The translations under genes and the position numbers were made by a program. The notes beneath the pieces are model-generated. The model did no database searches. It saw nothing but the letters and a program-made list of their open reading frames with translations, and was not told the origin of the DNA. 64,000 nt of DNA from Sphingomonas pokkalii. GTDB taxonomy: Bacteria > Pseudomonadota > Alphaproteobacteria > Sphingomonadales > Sphingomonadaceae. This document shows, one piece after another, positions 24,431-32,199 of the stretch. The number at the start of each line of letters is the position of its first letter. Within the stretch, counting starts at the first letter, position 1. The DNA lies in NCBI RefSeq assembly GCF_003096275.1, contig NZ_QENQ01000001.1:1419855-1483854 (forward strand). Direction: 5' to 3'.

Positions 24431-25338
24431 TAGGGCTGGATGCGTTCCGGCACATACACCTCGGCCAGGATCTCCTCCGCATGGTGGGGCGCGATCCCGG
24501 CATGGGCAAGGTCGATCCCGATATTAACGAGATCGGGCGAAAGGAAATCGAGCAGCAGTTCGGGGATGACGGCGGCCAGTGCCGCCGACTCGCTGCCGCT
24601 CTGGTGGAGCAGTCGCGCCAGCAGGTCGCGATAGAAGAGGCCATGGCGCACTTCATCGGCGGCATGATCGCTCAGCACGCCGCGTACCGCCGCCGGCGTC
24701 GCATCGTTGCGCCGGGCATCGGAAAGATTGCCGGTGATCAGCATTTCCGAAAGCGCCGTGAACAGGAACCGGTTCAGTTCGCCCCCTTCCTGCGCCATCC
24801 GCGCGCGCAGGCGGCGCAGGAACAGCGGGGCCTGCGCCGGTGCCGGGGCGCGCCCCGAAGCCGCGATCACCTGCTGTGTCAGATCGGCGCAGAACAATGC
24901 GTGGTAGCTTTCGTCGCATGCGAGGCGATGCGCATCCACCCGTTCCCGCGCGTCGAGCGCAACCGGGCCATGGTCGGCGATCAGCAGCCGCGTGGTATCG
25001 GCAACGACGAACATCTCCAGATTGATCGTGAAATCCAGATAGCGATACAGCGCCAGGGTCAGCAGTTCCGGTATCGCCTCAGGATAGCGTGCCAGCACGA
25101 TCGGGTGGGCGACGACCGGCACCAGCGCGCGCGGGAAAAGATCGAGTGCCAGGTCTTCCGGGTCGATCCGGCGTTGGGGCGCCCGGCGAACGGAGGCGCG
25201 TTCGTTCCAGTTCGCGAAGATCGTGCCGCCCGCCCGATCCGCCGCCGCCGTGCCGTTGCGCGGGCATCCGGTTAACTGCGACGCCTGGCAAAAGGCTTCG
25301 GCAGCGCATCCGGTGAAGAAACCGGCTAGGCCGCACAT
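24322..25338 (-). CDS. AurF-type diiron N-oxygenase
   Basis: 338 residues. All seven iron ligands of the AurF family can be placed: Glu108, Glu143 and His146 (DESYH), Glu198 (LSEML), His225, Glu229 and His232 (HAADEVRH), with spacing 35/55/27 against 35/60/27 in AurF itself. Such enzymes oxidise aryl or alkyl amines to hydroxylamine or nitro groups, so the beta-amino group or an amino-acid side chain of the lipopeptide is a possible substrate; this is inference. The first ~38 residues (MCGLAGFFTG...) are outside the family and look like the N-terminus of a class-II glutamine amidotransferase. The start lies inside the last codons of the P450 gene; the 3' end overlaps the PPTase gene. Confidence 0.85.
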   Translation of the reverse strand: MCGLAGFFTGCAAEAFCQASQLTGCPRNGTAAADRAGGTIFANWNERASVRRAPQRRIDPEDLALDLFPRALVPVVAHPIVLARYPEAIPELLTLALYRYLDFTINLEMFVVADTTRLLIADHGPVALDARERVDAHRLACDESYHALFCADLTQQVIAASGRAPAPAQAPLFLRRLRARMAQEGGELNRFLFTALSEMLITGNLSDARRNDATPAAVRGVLSDHAADEVRHGLFYRDLLARLLHQSGSESAALAAVIPELLLDFLSPDLVNIGIDLAHAGIAPHHAEEILAEVYVPERIQPYQRAASAAIFALLDEFELIERAEVADRFAASGLIDA

Positions 25339-26699
25339 GGCTGCGTCTCGCGCACCGGGGCGGGCGGGCGGGCTGGGCGCGGCGTAGGATGGATCGTGAA
25401 GCTGGTATCGGGTGCCAGCAATCCGGTGCGCCGCACGGCCCGTAACGGCCGGTCCGACAGGCGAACATCCCAGTGTCGCACCATCTCTGCCAGGATCAGT
25501 TTCATCTCGAACAGCGCAAAGCCTGCGCCGATGCACTTGCGCCCGCCGCCGCCAAAGGGCTGCAATGCGAATTTGTGAAAGCTGGCACCCAGGAAGCGAT
25601 CGGGATCGAAGCGTTTGGGATCGGGGAAAACCGCCGGATCCTGATGGGTCAGGTAGATCGAACTGCGCAGGAAGGTGCCGGCCGGGATGGGATGGCCGCC
25701 AATTTCCATCGCCTCCTCCGCAATGCGCCCCAGCGTCATCATGACCGGGGGGAAAATGCGCAGCGTTTCGTTGCAGACCGCTTCCAGATACGGAAGTTTG
25801 GCGACCGCTATCGGATCGGCATCTTCGCCCAGCGCTTCCAGCTCGTCGCGCAGCCGCGCCAGCACCGCCGGATAGCGGTTGACCCAATATATCGCCCAGG
25901 AAAGCGCCGTGGCGGTATTCTCATGCCCGGCCACCATCATCGTCATCAGCTCGTCCCGGATGTCGCTGTCTGGCAACGGCGCACCGGTTTCGTCGGTCGC
26001 CTCCAGCAGGATGCGCAGCACGGTCGGCGCGTTGCCGGGCGCCGCACGATCGGCCGCGATTTCGGCGAAGAAGGCTTGGTCGCAGGCGGTCTGCGCATCC
26101 AGCGTGCGGCGCCAGGCCGGCCAGCGGCGCGTCTGCAGTATCGGCAGCCACAGCGCGAGCACGGCGCCCACCGTCGAGGAAAACAGCATCCGGTCGGTCA
26201 CGTCGCGGCGCAGTTTCTGCCGGCGCGGGCCTTCATGGTCGCCGAACACGATCTGCAGCATCACGTTCAGCGTGATTTCCTGCATCAGGTCGCGGACATT
26301 GGTGCCACCACCGGCGCGTTCTCGCGCTGCCATGCAGTCGCGCGTCATCGCCTGGATCGCATTGCCCCAGGCCAGCATCGTGCCACCCGCGAAGGGGGGC
26401 ATCAGGATCCGCCGCCGATCACGATGTTCGCGGCCCGAAAGCAGCAGCACGGCGCGATCCCCCAGAAGCGGCCGAAGTTCGCTTTCGCCGGGCAGTGCCA
26501 GCCGGCGGTCGGTAAACAGCGTTTCCGTCGGCCCTGCACCGCTGATCAGGACCAGCGGCGTGCCCGGCTGGGGCATCGTGAAGATCGGCCCGAACTGCGC
26601 ATAGGCGCGATCGAGATAGCCGAGCGGATCGCGCAGCCACTGCGCAATCTGTACGGCCATCGGGCCACGGGGTCCGGGGGGGAGGGCAGAGGGGTCCAT
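25326..26699 (-). CDS. Cytochrome P450
   Basis: 457 residues with the I-helix motif AGHENTATALSW, the ExxR pair (ETLR), the PDRFL segment and the heme-binding loop FGGGGRKCIG with the thiolate Cys389. Family resemblance is to bacterial multi-substrate P450s of the CYP110/CYP102 type. It probably hydroxylates the acyl chain or peptide. ATG 26699 (MDPSALPPGPRG) was chosen because GAGGA stands 8 bases upstream and it follows the AsnB stop by 10 bases; an in-frame start 18 codons earlier would lie in the AsnB gene. It is the third gene of the leftward tailoring operon. Confidence 0.92.
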   Translation of the reverse strand: MDPSALPPGPRGPMAVQIAQWLRDPLGYLDRAYAQFGPIFTMPQPGTPLVLISGAGPTETLFTDRRLALPGESELRPLLGDRAVLLLSGREHRDRRRILMPPFAGGTMLAWGNAIQAMTRDCMAARERAGGGTNVRDLMQEITLNVMLQIVFGDHEGPRRQKLRRDVTDRMLFSSTVGAVLALWLPILQTRRWPAWRRTLDAQTACDQAFFAEIAADRAAPGNAPTVLRILLEATDETGAPLPDSDIRDELMTMMVAGHENTATALSWAIYWVNRYPAVLARLRDELEALGEDADPIAVAKLPYLEAVCNETLRIFPPVMMTLGRIAEEAMEIGGHPIPAGTFLRSSIYLTHQDPAVFPDPKRFDPDRFLGASFHKFALQPFGGGGRKCIGAGFALFEMKLILAEMVRHWDVRLSDRPLRAVRRTGLLAPDTSFTIHPTPRPARPPAPVRETQPCAA

Positions 26700-26709
26700 C
26701 ACATGTTCC

Positions 26710-28545
26710 TCAGCTGAGCCCGAAGGCCTGTTGCAGTATGCACGCACTGGCAAAGCGCTGGAGCGTCCGCTCCGCGGCGTGCAGGGTCATCCCCTGCTCC
26801 TCGCCCAACGCGGCAAAGCGGCGGCGCAGCGCCGGTGCATCCGCAAAGGGAAGATCGTCCAGCGCGCGCGAGTGCACCAAGTCGCCCAGCCGGGTCAGCA
26901 GCGGACCGTCCGGCGCCCGGGAAACCGGCGGCGCCAGATAGGGCCGCTTGCGCCCTTCAAACACTTCATCGGTCAGGAACGGGCGCACCGCGTGGCGCAG
27001 CAGCCTTTTGGTGATGGCAGGCCGTTCGGCCGGCGGGCGGCCCCGCACCGCGAACGCCGTTTCGATCATCCGGTGGTCGAGCAGCGGCAGGCGGGCTTCG
27101 ATCGAGCTGGCGCGTTCCACGCCGTCGCCCAGCGACCGCAGCAGGAAATTGGCGAGCGCCGACCGCGCCCATAGATACAGCGACCGGTCCTGCGGGTCGC
27201 GATCCGCCACCGCGCCGGCAAGGTCGAACCTGTCGAGGAACAGGCGTAGCGGATCGGTGGCCCCGAAACGCGCGCGCATGTCGGGCGATAGCAGCGCCAT
27301 TTCCGCCTGGCCGCGCAGCACGCTGCCGCCCAGCCATTCCGGCATCCCGCCCAGCAGGCGATAGCCGAAGGCGAGCTGCGGATGCTCCGCCCAGGCGGGC
27401 GGGCCGGGCCAGAGTTCGTCATAGCCGGCGAACGTTTCGTCCGCGCCTTCGCCGGTCAGCACCACGCGCAGGCCATCGGCGCGCGCCCTGCGGCTGAGCA
27501 GCAGCTTGCCGGCGGGGCCGAGATTGCCGATCAGCGTTTCGGTGTGCACGATCGCGCTGTCCAGCGCGTCGGCCAGTGCGTCGGCGGGAGCGTGCACCTC
27601 GTTCAGCGCCAACCCCAGCGCCTGTGCGGTGCGTTGGGCGGTGGCGCTTTCGTCATAGTCCGGGTCGTCGAAACGGATGGTATAGGCGGGCACGCTGTGG
27701 CCGAATTCCCGGGTGACGATCCCTGCAACCGTCGAAGAATCGACACCCCCGCTCAGATACATGCCCCAGCGCACCGCCGATCCGGGCACCCGCAGCCGCA
27801 CCGCTTCGACGATGTCGTCGCGCAGGCGCTCCGCGGCATTGGGCAGGTCGGTATCGGGCAGGTCGCGTGCCAGCGGGATTGGAATATCCCAGTAGCGCTG
27901 GATCGAAAGTCCGCCATCGCCCAGCGTCAGGAAATGGCCGGGTTCCAGCTGCCGTACCCCGGCGAACAGCGTGCGGCCGGGCGCCAGCAGGCCGTGGCTT
28001 TGCAGGAACACGGCTTCCTCGTCCCAGCGCGCCGGCACGCCCATCGCGAACAGTGCCTTCGCTTCGGAGGCGAAGAATGTCTGCCCGTCATGCTCGGCAA
28101 AGAGCAGGGGTGCGATGCCATAGCGATCGCGTGCGGCGAACAAGGTGCGCTGTGTCTCGTCCCACAGCACGAAGGCGAATTCGCCGCGCAGCGCCGCAAG
28201 GCACGAGGCGCCTAGGCGATGGTGCAGGTGCAGCGCGACTTCGCTGTCGGACCCGGTGCGGAAGCGATATCCTTGTTGGCGCAAGGCGTCGCGCAGCGCT
28301 TCCCAGCCATAGAATTCGCCGTTGACGGTGATCGCGCGGTTGCCGTCGGCGTCCGGGATGGGCTGGTGGCCGCCGGCCAGGTCGGTCACCGCGAGCAGCG
28401 TGTGGCCCAGTGCCACGCTGCCCCCCGGCGCGAACCAGCGGCCGCGATAATCCGGCCCACGGTGGTGGAGTGCGGCCAGGCCGCGGTCCAGTAGCAGCGG
28501 ATCGATCGGGCGACGGGGACTGTAGATTGCGGTTATGCCGCACAT
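26710..28545 (-). CDS. Asparagine-synthetase-like glutamine amidotransferase (AsnB family)
   Basis: 611 residues. The N-terminal class-II glutaminase domain begins MCGITAIYS (Cys2 is the nucleophile after Met removal) with NGEFYG and the GSDSEV loop. The C-terminal synthetase domain has the ATP pyrophosphatase loop YLSGGVDSS and the TGEGADETFAGYDEL segment. Within a lipopeptide island it may convert a carboxylate of the product into an amide, as AsnB relatives do in other natural-product clusters, or make Asn as building block. Extra in-frame residues upstream of 28545 are not part of the family. It sits between the P-type ATPase and P450 genes with gaps of 13 and 10 bases. Confidence 0.9.
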   Translation of the reverse strand: MCGITAIYSPRRPIDPLLLDRGLAALHHRGPDYRGRWFAPGGSVALGHTLLAVTDLAGGHQPIPDADGNRAITVNGEFYGWEALRDALRQQGYRFRTGSDSEVALHLHHRLGASCLAALRGEFAFVLWDETQRTLFAARDRYGIAPLLFAEHDGQTFFASEAKALFAMGVPARWDEEAVFLQSHGLLAPGRTLFAGVRQLEPGHFLTLGDGGLSIQRYWDIPIPLARDLPDTDLPNAAERLRDDIVEAVRLRVPGSAVRWGMYLSGGVDSSTVAGIVTREFGHSVPAYTIRFDDPDYDESATAQRTAQALGLALNEVHAPADALADALDSAIVHTETLIGNLGPAGKLLLSRRARADGLRVVLTGEGADETFAGYDELWPGPPAWAEHPQLAFGYRLLGGMPEWLGGSVLRGQAEMALLSPDMRARFGATDPLRLFLDRFDLAGAVADRDPQDRSLYLWARSALANFLLRSLGDGVERASSIEARLPLLDHRMIETAFAVRGRPPAERPAITKRLLRHAVRPFLTDEVFEGRKRPYLAPPVSRAPDGPLLTRLGDLVHSRALDDLPFADAPALRRRFAALGEEQGMTLHAAERTLQRFASACILQQAFGLS

Positions 28546-28558
28546 AGGGGGAAGTTCC

Positions 28559-30688
28559 TCACGATAGACCGGGAACGGCGGCTGCGGGGGCGCCGAGTGC
28601 GCGCGGCGACGGCGCATGGGCAGGCTCGGCTGCGGTATCCAGTGTCGGGTTCGCCGCACCCTCCCGGTGGGTGTCCGGCATCCGCATTGCGTTGATCAGC
28701 CCGGTGACGCGGGCGATATTGGCGACGACGACGGCACCGGCAAGCCCGGCACCGAACAGGATCGTCGCGCCGATCACCGCGCCGGTGCTCACCATGGAGA
28801 TGCGGTAGCTAAGCTGCATGTTCGCATCCAGGCTGCGCGACAGTTCGAACAGCAGGAGCAGCGTCTCCAGGCTCTCCTCGATCATCACAACCTGTGCGGC
28901 ATCGGTCGCGATCGTCGATGCGCCGTGGAACGATACCGATACCTGCGCCGCCTTCAGGGCGATCGAATCGTTGATGCCATCGCCCACGAAGCACACCGAA
29001 TGCCCTTCGGCCTGCAATCCACGTACGATCTCCGCCTTGCCCTGCGGCAGCACGCCCGCGAAGTGGCGATCCACGCCCAGCCGCTCCGCCAGCGCGCGTG
29101 TCGGCACGGCATGGTCACCCGAAAGGATCACGACGCCCAGGCCCATCGCCTTCAGCTGCCGGATCGTCGATTCCGCGCCGGGTTTCAGCTGGGGCTGCAG
29201 CTCGACCGCGCCGATCAGCCGCTCGTCCAGGGCGACGAAGACGAAGGAGTGGCCGATCGCATGGGCGGCCTCCTCGGCTGACCTTGCTTCGGCATCGGCG
29301 GTGATATGCTCCGCCTCCAGGTAGCGCAGGCTGCCGACGCGGACGACGCCGTCGGGCAGGTCGACCCGTACGCCGAACCCGATATCGTAGCTGTTCTGGT
29401 CCGCCGCCGGTATCGCGAGGCCGGCATCCTGGGCGGCTGCCACGATCGCCCGCGCGATCGGGTGCGTCAGCCGCATCTCGGCGGCCGCGGCCAGCGCCAG
29501 CACCCGCGCGGGATCTTCTCCCCAGCCATGGGTGCGCATCAGCAGCGGCTGCGGCAGGGTAAGCGTGCCGGTCTTGTCGAACACGATCGTGTCCACCGAT
29601 CGTAGCAACTCCAGCGAGCGTCCGTCCTTGATGTACAGTCCGCTCTGCGCGCCGGATTGCAGATGCTTCAGCACCGCCACCGGGCCGAGCACGCGCATCC
29701 CGGAACCGAAATCGGCGGCAAGTGCGGCAAGACCGGCGCCTGGCCCCTGCACGGCGAGCGCGGCGGCGCCGACCAGCAGCGACGGTATCGTCGCCTTGTC
29801 GGCCAGGGCCATGCCGCGGGCCTCTACCGTCGCCGCATAGCTGTTGGTGGCGTTCAGCGCGGCGCCAACCTGGGCCGCCATCGTCGCGGCACCGGTTTCG
29901 CGCGATCGCACCACCAGCCGGCCCGACACCACGATGGTGGATGCGAAAATCGCATCGCCGGGTGCCTTCTCCGCCAGCTGCGACTCTCCCGTCAGGATAT
30001 GCTGGTCGACGCTGGCCGATCCTTCAACGATCTCGCCATCCACCGGCACCAGATCGCCGGCGCGCAGGACGATCAGGTCGCCCGCTTGCAGGGATTCAAA
30101 CGCCAGTTCCGTCTCCACCCCGCCGACCAGGCCCCACACGACCCGTGGCTGGCGCGCATAGACGTCGATCAGCTTGCTCCGCGAATGATCTTCGGTCCGG
30201 AGTGCGATGTAATTGAAAAGACGGTAAAACCAGTACAATATGACGTTGATGAAAAACCAGCCCGAAACCAGGCTGCACACCATCGTGATGGCGTCGACGA
30301 CGACGATGCGCGGCTTGCGTTCTACCGTGATCGAATGCCAAGCTTCATAGAAGAGGAAGCGTGCCTGCGCGAGGACCACGCCGGTGACGCACCAGAGCAG
30401 AGGCGCGAACAGCAGCTTGCCGATGCCCCCCAGCACCACCAGCCGCGTTGCGGCGGTGAGCTGGCTGCGAGCCCGCACCAGCGGCTCGGCGGGAACGGCG
30501 GGATCAGCGGCAGCGCCGTTCCCGCCGAAGTTACGGCCTTCCTCCAGATCGATGCTGGCGGCCGGCGCCGGTGCTTCGGTACGCGGCGTGGACGAATCGG
30601 CTGTTGGCACCGGTTCCAGCGCCGCCCCCCGCCACTGCGCGCGCAGGGCCCACAACACGCCGATAGCGATGCACAAGATGATCAGCAT
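28559..30688 (-). CDS. P1B-type ATPase-like transporter lacking the CPC metal motif
   Basis: 709 residues from ATG 30688 (GGGGAG 6 bases upstream). The catalytic machinery is intact: TGES at 233-236, DKTGT with phosphorylated Asp371, HP at 409-410, SGDH and GDGIND at 569-574. About six to eight membrane helices are present. The sixth-helix site, normally CPC or CPx, reads SGMRVLGPVAV (around 329-338) with no Cys, and there is no N-terminal heavy-metal domain. A classical Cu/Zn/Cd role is therefore unlikely. Being first gene of the operon with AsnB, P450 and AurF-like oxygenase, it may move the product, a precursor or another ligand; that is speculation. Confidence 0.85.
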   Translation of the reverse strand: MLIILCIAIGVLWALRAQWRGAALEPVPTADSSTPRTEAPAPAASIDLEEGRNFGGNGAAADPAVPAEPLVRARSQLTAATRLVVLGGIGKLLFAPLLWCVTGVVLAQARFLFYEAWHSITVERKPRIVVVDAITMVCSLVSGWFFINVILYWFYRLFNYIALRTEDHSRSKLIDVYARQPRVVWGLVGGVETELAFESLQAGDLIVLRAGDLVPVDGEIVEGSASVDQHILTGESQLAEKAPGDAIFASTIVVSGRLVVRSRETGAATMAAQVGAALNATNSYAATVEARGMALADKATIPSLLVGAAALAVQGPGAGLAALAADFGSGMRVLGPVAVLKHLQSGAQSGLYIKDGRSLELLRSVDTIVFDKTGTLTLPQPLLMRTHGWGEDPARVLALAAAAEMRLTHPIARAIVAAAQDAGLAIPAADQNSYDIGFGVRVDLPDGVVRVGSLRYLEAEHITADAEARSAEEAAHAIGHSFVFVALDERLIGAVELQPQLKPGAESTIRQLKAMGLGVVILSGDHAVPTRALAERLGVDRHFAGVLPQGKAEIVRGLQAEGHSVCFVGDGINDSIALKAAQVSVSFHGASTIATDAAQVVMIEESLETLLLLFELSRSLDANMQLSYRISMVSTGAVIGATILFGAGLAGAVVVANIARVTGLINAMRMPDTHREGAANPTLDTAAEPAHAPSPRALGAPAAAVPGLS

Positions 30689-30791
30689 GGCCCGCTCCCC
30701 CTCGCGCGATGCTGTGACGTCATCGCGAGTGATCATCATTACGTATTTGTCGAAATATGCCAATGATGATTTTGCTTGGCACGCAAGTGTA

Positions 30792-30815
30792 ATCGAAATG
30801 TGACTCCGTTTCGAT
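30792..30815. promoter_or_regulatory. Candidate operator: perfect 7-bp inverted repeat
   Basis: ATCGAAA (30792-30798) and TTTCGAT (30809-30815) are separated by 10 bases, so the half-sites lie on one face of the helix, 1.5 to 2 turns apart. The repeat lies between the shared promoter element and the P-type ATPase gene, a position suited to a repressor or to mRNA structure. Confidence 0.4.
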
Positions 30816-30821
30816 CGTTAA

Positions 30822-30834
30822 ATATATTGCCATT
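30822..30834 (-). promoter_or_regulatory. Shared promoter element of the tailoring operon (AATGGCAATATAT)
   Basis: On the minus strand this reads AATGGCAATATATTTAA, identical over 13 bases to the element upstream of the NRPS operon (8847-8859). It is 133 bases from the P-type ATPase start codon. The ATATAT part could serve as a -10 box. No other copy was noticed in the window. Confidence 0.45.
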
Positions 30835-31525
30835 GTTAGAATCGGTGATACTTGCGGTCGTTCCGATACTGCGATTCTGCAGGTCGCTGTGGCCGCGATT
30901 TGAGCGACGAGGCCTATGCGCCGTGCCGGGTTGGCCAAGTGGCATAGACAGGCCAAGATCGTGTCCGACCGGCGTGCGGCAAGCAAGACGTTCTTGTGAC
31001 GGTGGTGGCGTCGGCTCTTCGGAATAGTACGTTCTCGGCGATAGTTGCTGCTGACCATCGCGTATCCGCCGTCTTCAGGCTGCCGTTACGCTTAGGCCCC
31101 ATCGGTGCGCGCCCAACGGAAATGGCCGCAGCCATTCTCGCAAAGCCATGCATCTTCCGACGGAATGGGCCCCGTTTTTCGATACCCTTTGGGCGTTGGG
31201 CGGCGGCGGCGTGATATTGTCGGTCGCTCGCAATGCGCCGGGCATCGGCTCCGACGCATCCCTGGGGGCAGGCCTTGGCCCCCCGCACCGCAAACCGGGT
31301 CCGCGGGTTGGAGTACGCTGCCTTGCTCTGTTGTCGCTCCCCCTCCCGATCGGGCGGCGCCGGTCGGTTCTGCCCCTGGTCGAGGGAGCGCAATGGCGAT
31401 GTTGAAACCCGTGCGCGGGGTTACGCCGGCGCGAACGCACCGTAACCCAACCGTTGCGGCCTTTGCCGCCATGCCTTCCCGAACATAGCGTCCGCCTCGA
31501 AAGCAACGAGAAACAGGAGGAGAGC
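30835..31525. other. Gene-poor stretch, no supported coding region
   Basis: Only short, overlapping frames in all six readings occur here; none has a family pattern, a good ribosome site or hydrophobic structure. Several T/C-rich and G-rich runs are present (for example 31,320-31,390). It may be decayed sequence between the biosynthetic island and the cobalamin-controlled genes. Confidence 0.5.
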
Positions 31526-31633
31526 ATGGCACGCAAGGTTCGTCCGGTACCCGGCGGGACTGGGGAGAGGCGCAGAAACGCGCGCATCGGCAAAGGGCGG
31601 CCTTCGCGGTCCAGGCCGGGGCTGTATCGTTAG
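31526..31633 (+). CDS. Possible 35-residue Arg-rich small protein
   Basis: A short frame, MARKVRPVPGG...GLYR, with an unusually good ribosome site (AGGAGG, 6 bases before ATG) and a TAG stop. More than a quarter of residues are Arg or Lys and there is no hydrophobic segment. No family was recognised. The strong ribosome site is the main argument for it; the surrounding 700 bases have no other gene, so it could also be chance. Confidence 0.3.
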   Translation: MARKVRPVPGGTGERRRNARIGKGRPSRSRPGLYR

Positions 31634-31815
31634 AATTTTCTCAAGATAGCACTGCGTTGCTCGGATCTGCCTGTCGGGCGGCTTGCCTGGAAAAGGCGGG
31701 GCGCGGGGCGTGCCGGCACCGACGCTGGGGAACAACCATCCGATGCCTTGCGGTACCCGCCGCGTGCATCTACCAAAGCAATGCTTCCGGCATTCCTTGC
31801 CGCGAGCGAAGATCG

Positions 31816-32008
31816 CGCCGGTGCCTCGACGAGAGGCTTAAAAGGGAACGCGGTGAAGGCGGCATGCCGCCCGAATCCGAGGCTGTCCCTGCAACTGTAA
31901 GCGGTGAGCGAGACGCACGGGCTTCCAGCACGGAAGCAGCCACTGGGCCCCAGGGCCTGGGAAGGCGTGCATCGAGCGACGACCCGTGAGCCAGGAGACC
32001 TGCCGGCG
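31816..32008 (+). ncRNA. Cobalamin (AdoCbl-type) riboswitch
   Basis: The conserved core is clear: AAAAGGGAACGCGGTGAA, then CCCTGCAACTGTAAGCGG, and the B12 box AGCCAGGAGACCTGCC at 31,989-32,004. Closing stem P1 pairs CGCCGG (31,816-31,821) with CCGGCG (32,003-32,008). It lies about 190 bases before a BtuB-like receptor gene, in the same direction, so high B12 would switch the receptor and the following PepSY gene off. No clear T-run terminator follows, so control is probably at translation start. Confidence 0.93.
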
Positions 32009-32199
32009 TCTGGTCGCTCTTGCCTTGGTCCAGGGGATGGCCGCGGCACGGTGTACTCCGTCTGAGCGACGAACGAGCGGCGGGAGCCGCATCGGTCACG
32101 TGCGTCGGTCGCCCATGGCGTCCGGCCGGCGCCGTGCGCCGACCGTTCGCGTGAACGGCACGCTCCTGCCCGACGTCGACGACGCCGGGGGTAACATTG

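Noticed and set aside
30900..31520. Possible decayed transposase in the gene-poor region
   Set aside because: I translated all frames and found no transposase motif or terminal repeats, so it is not reported as a mobile element.
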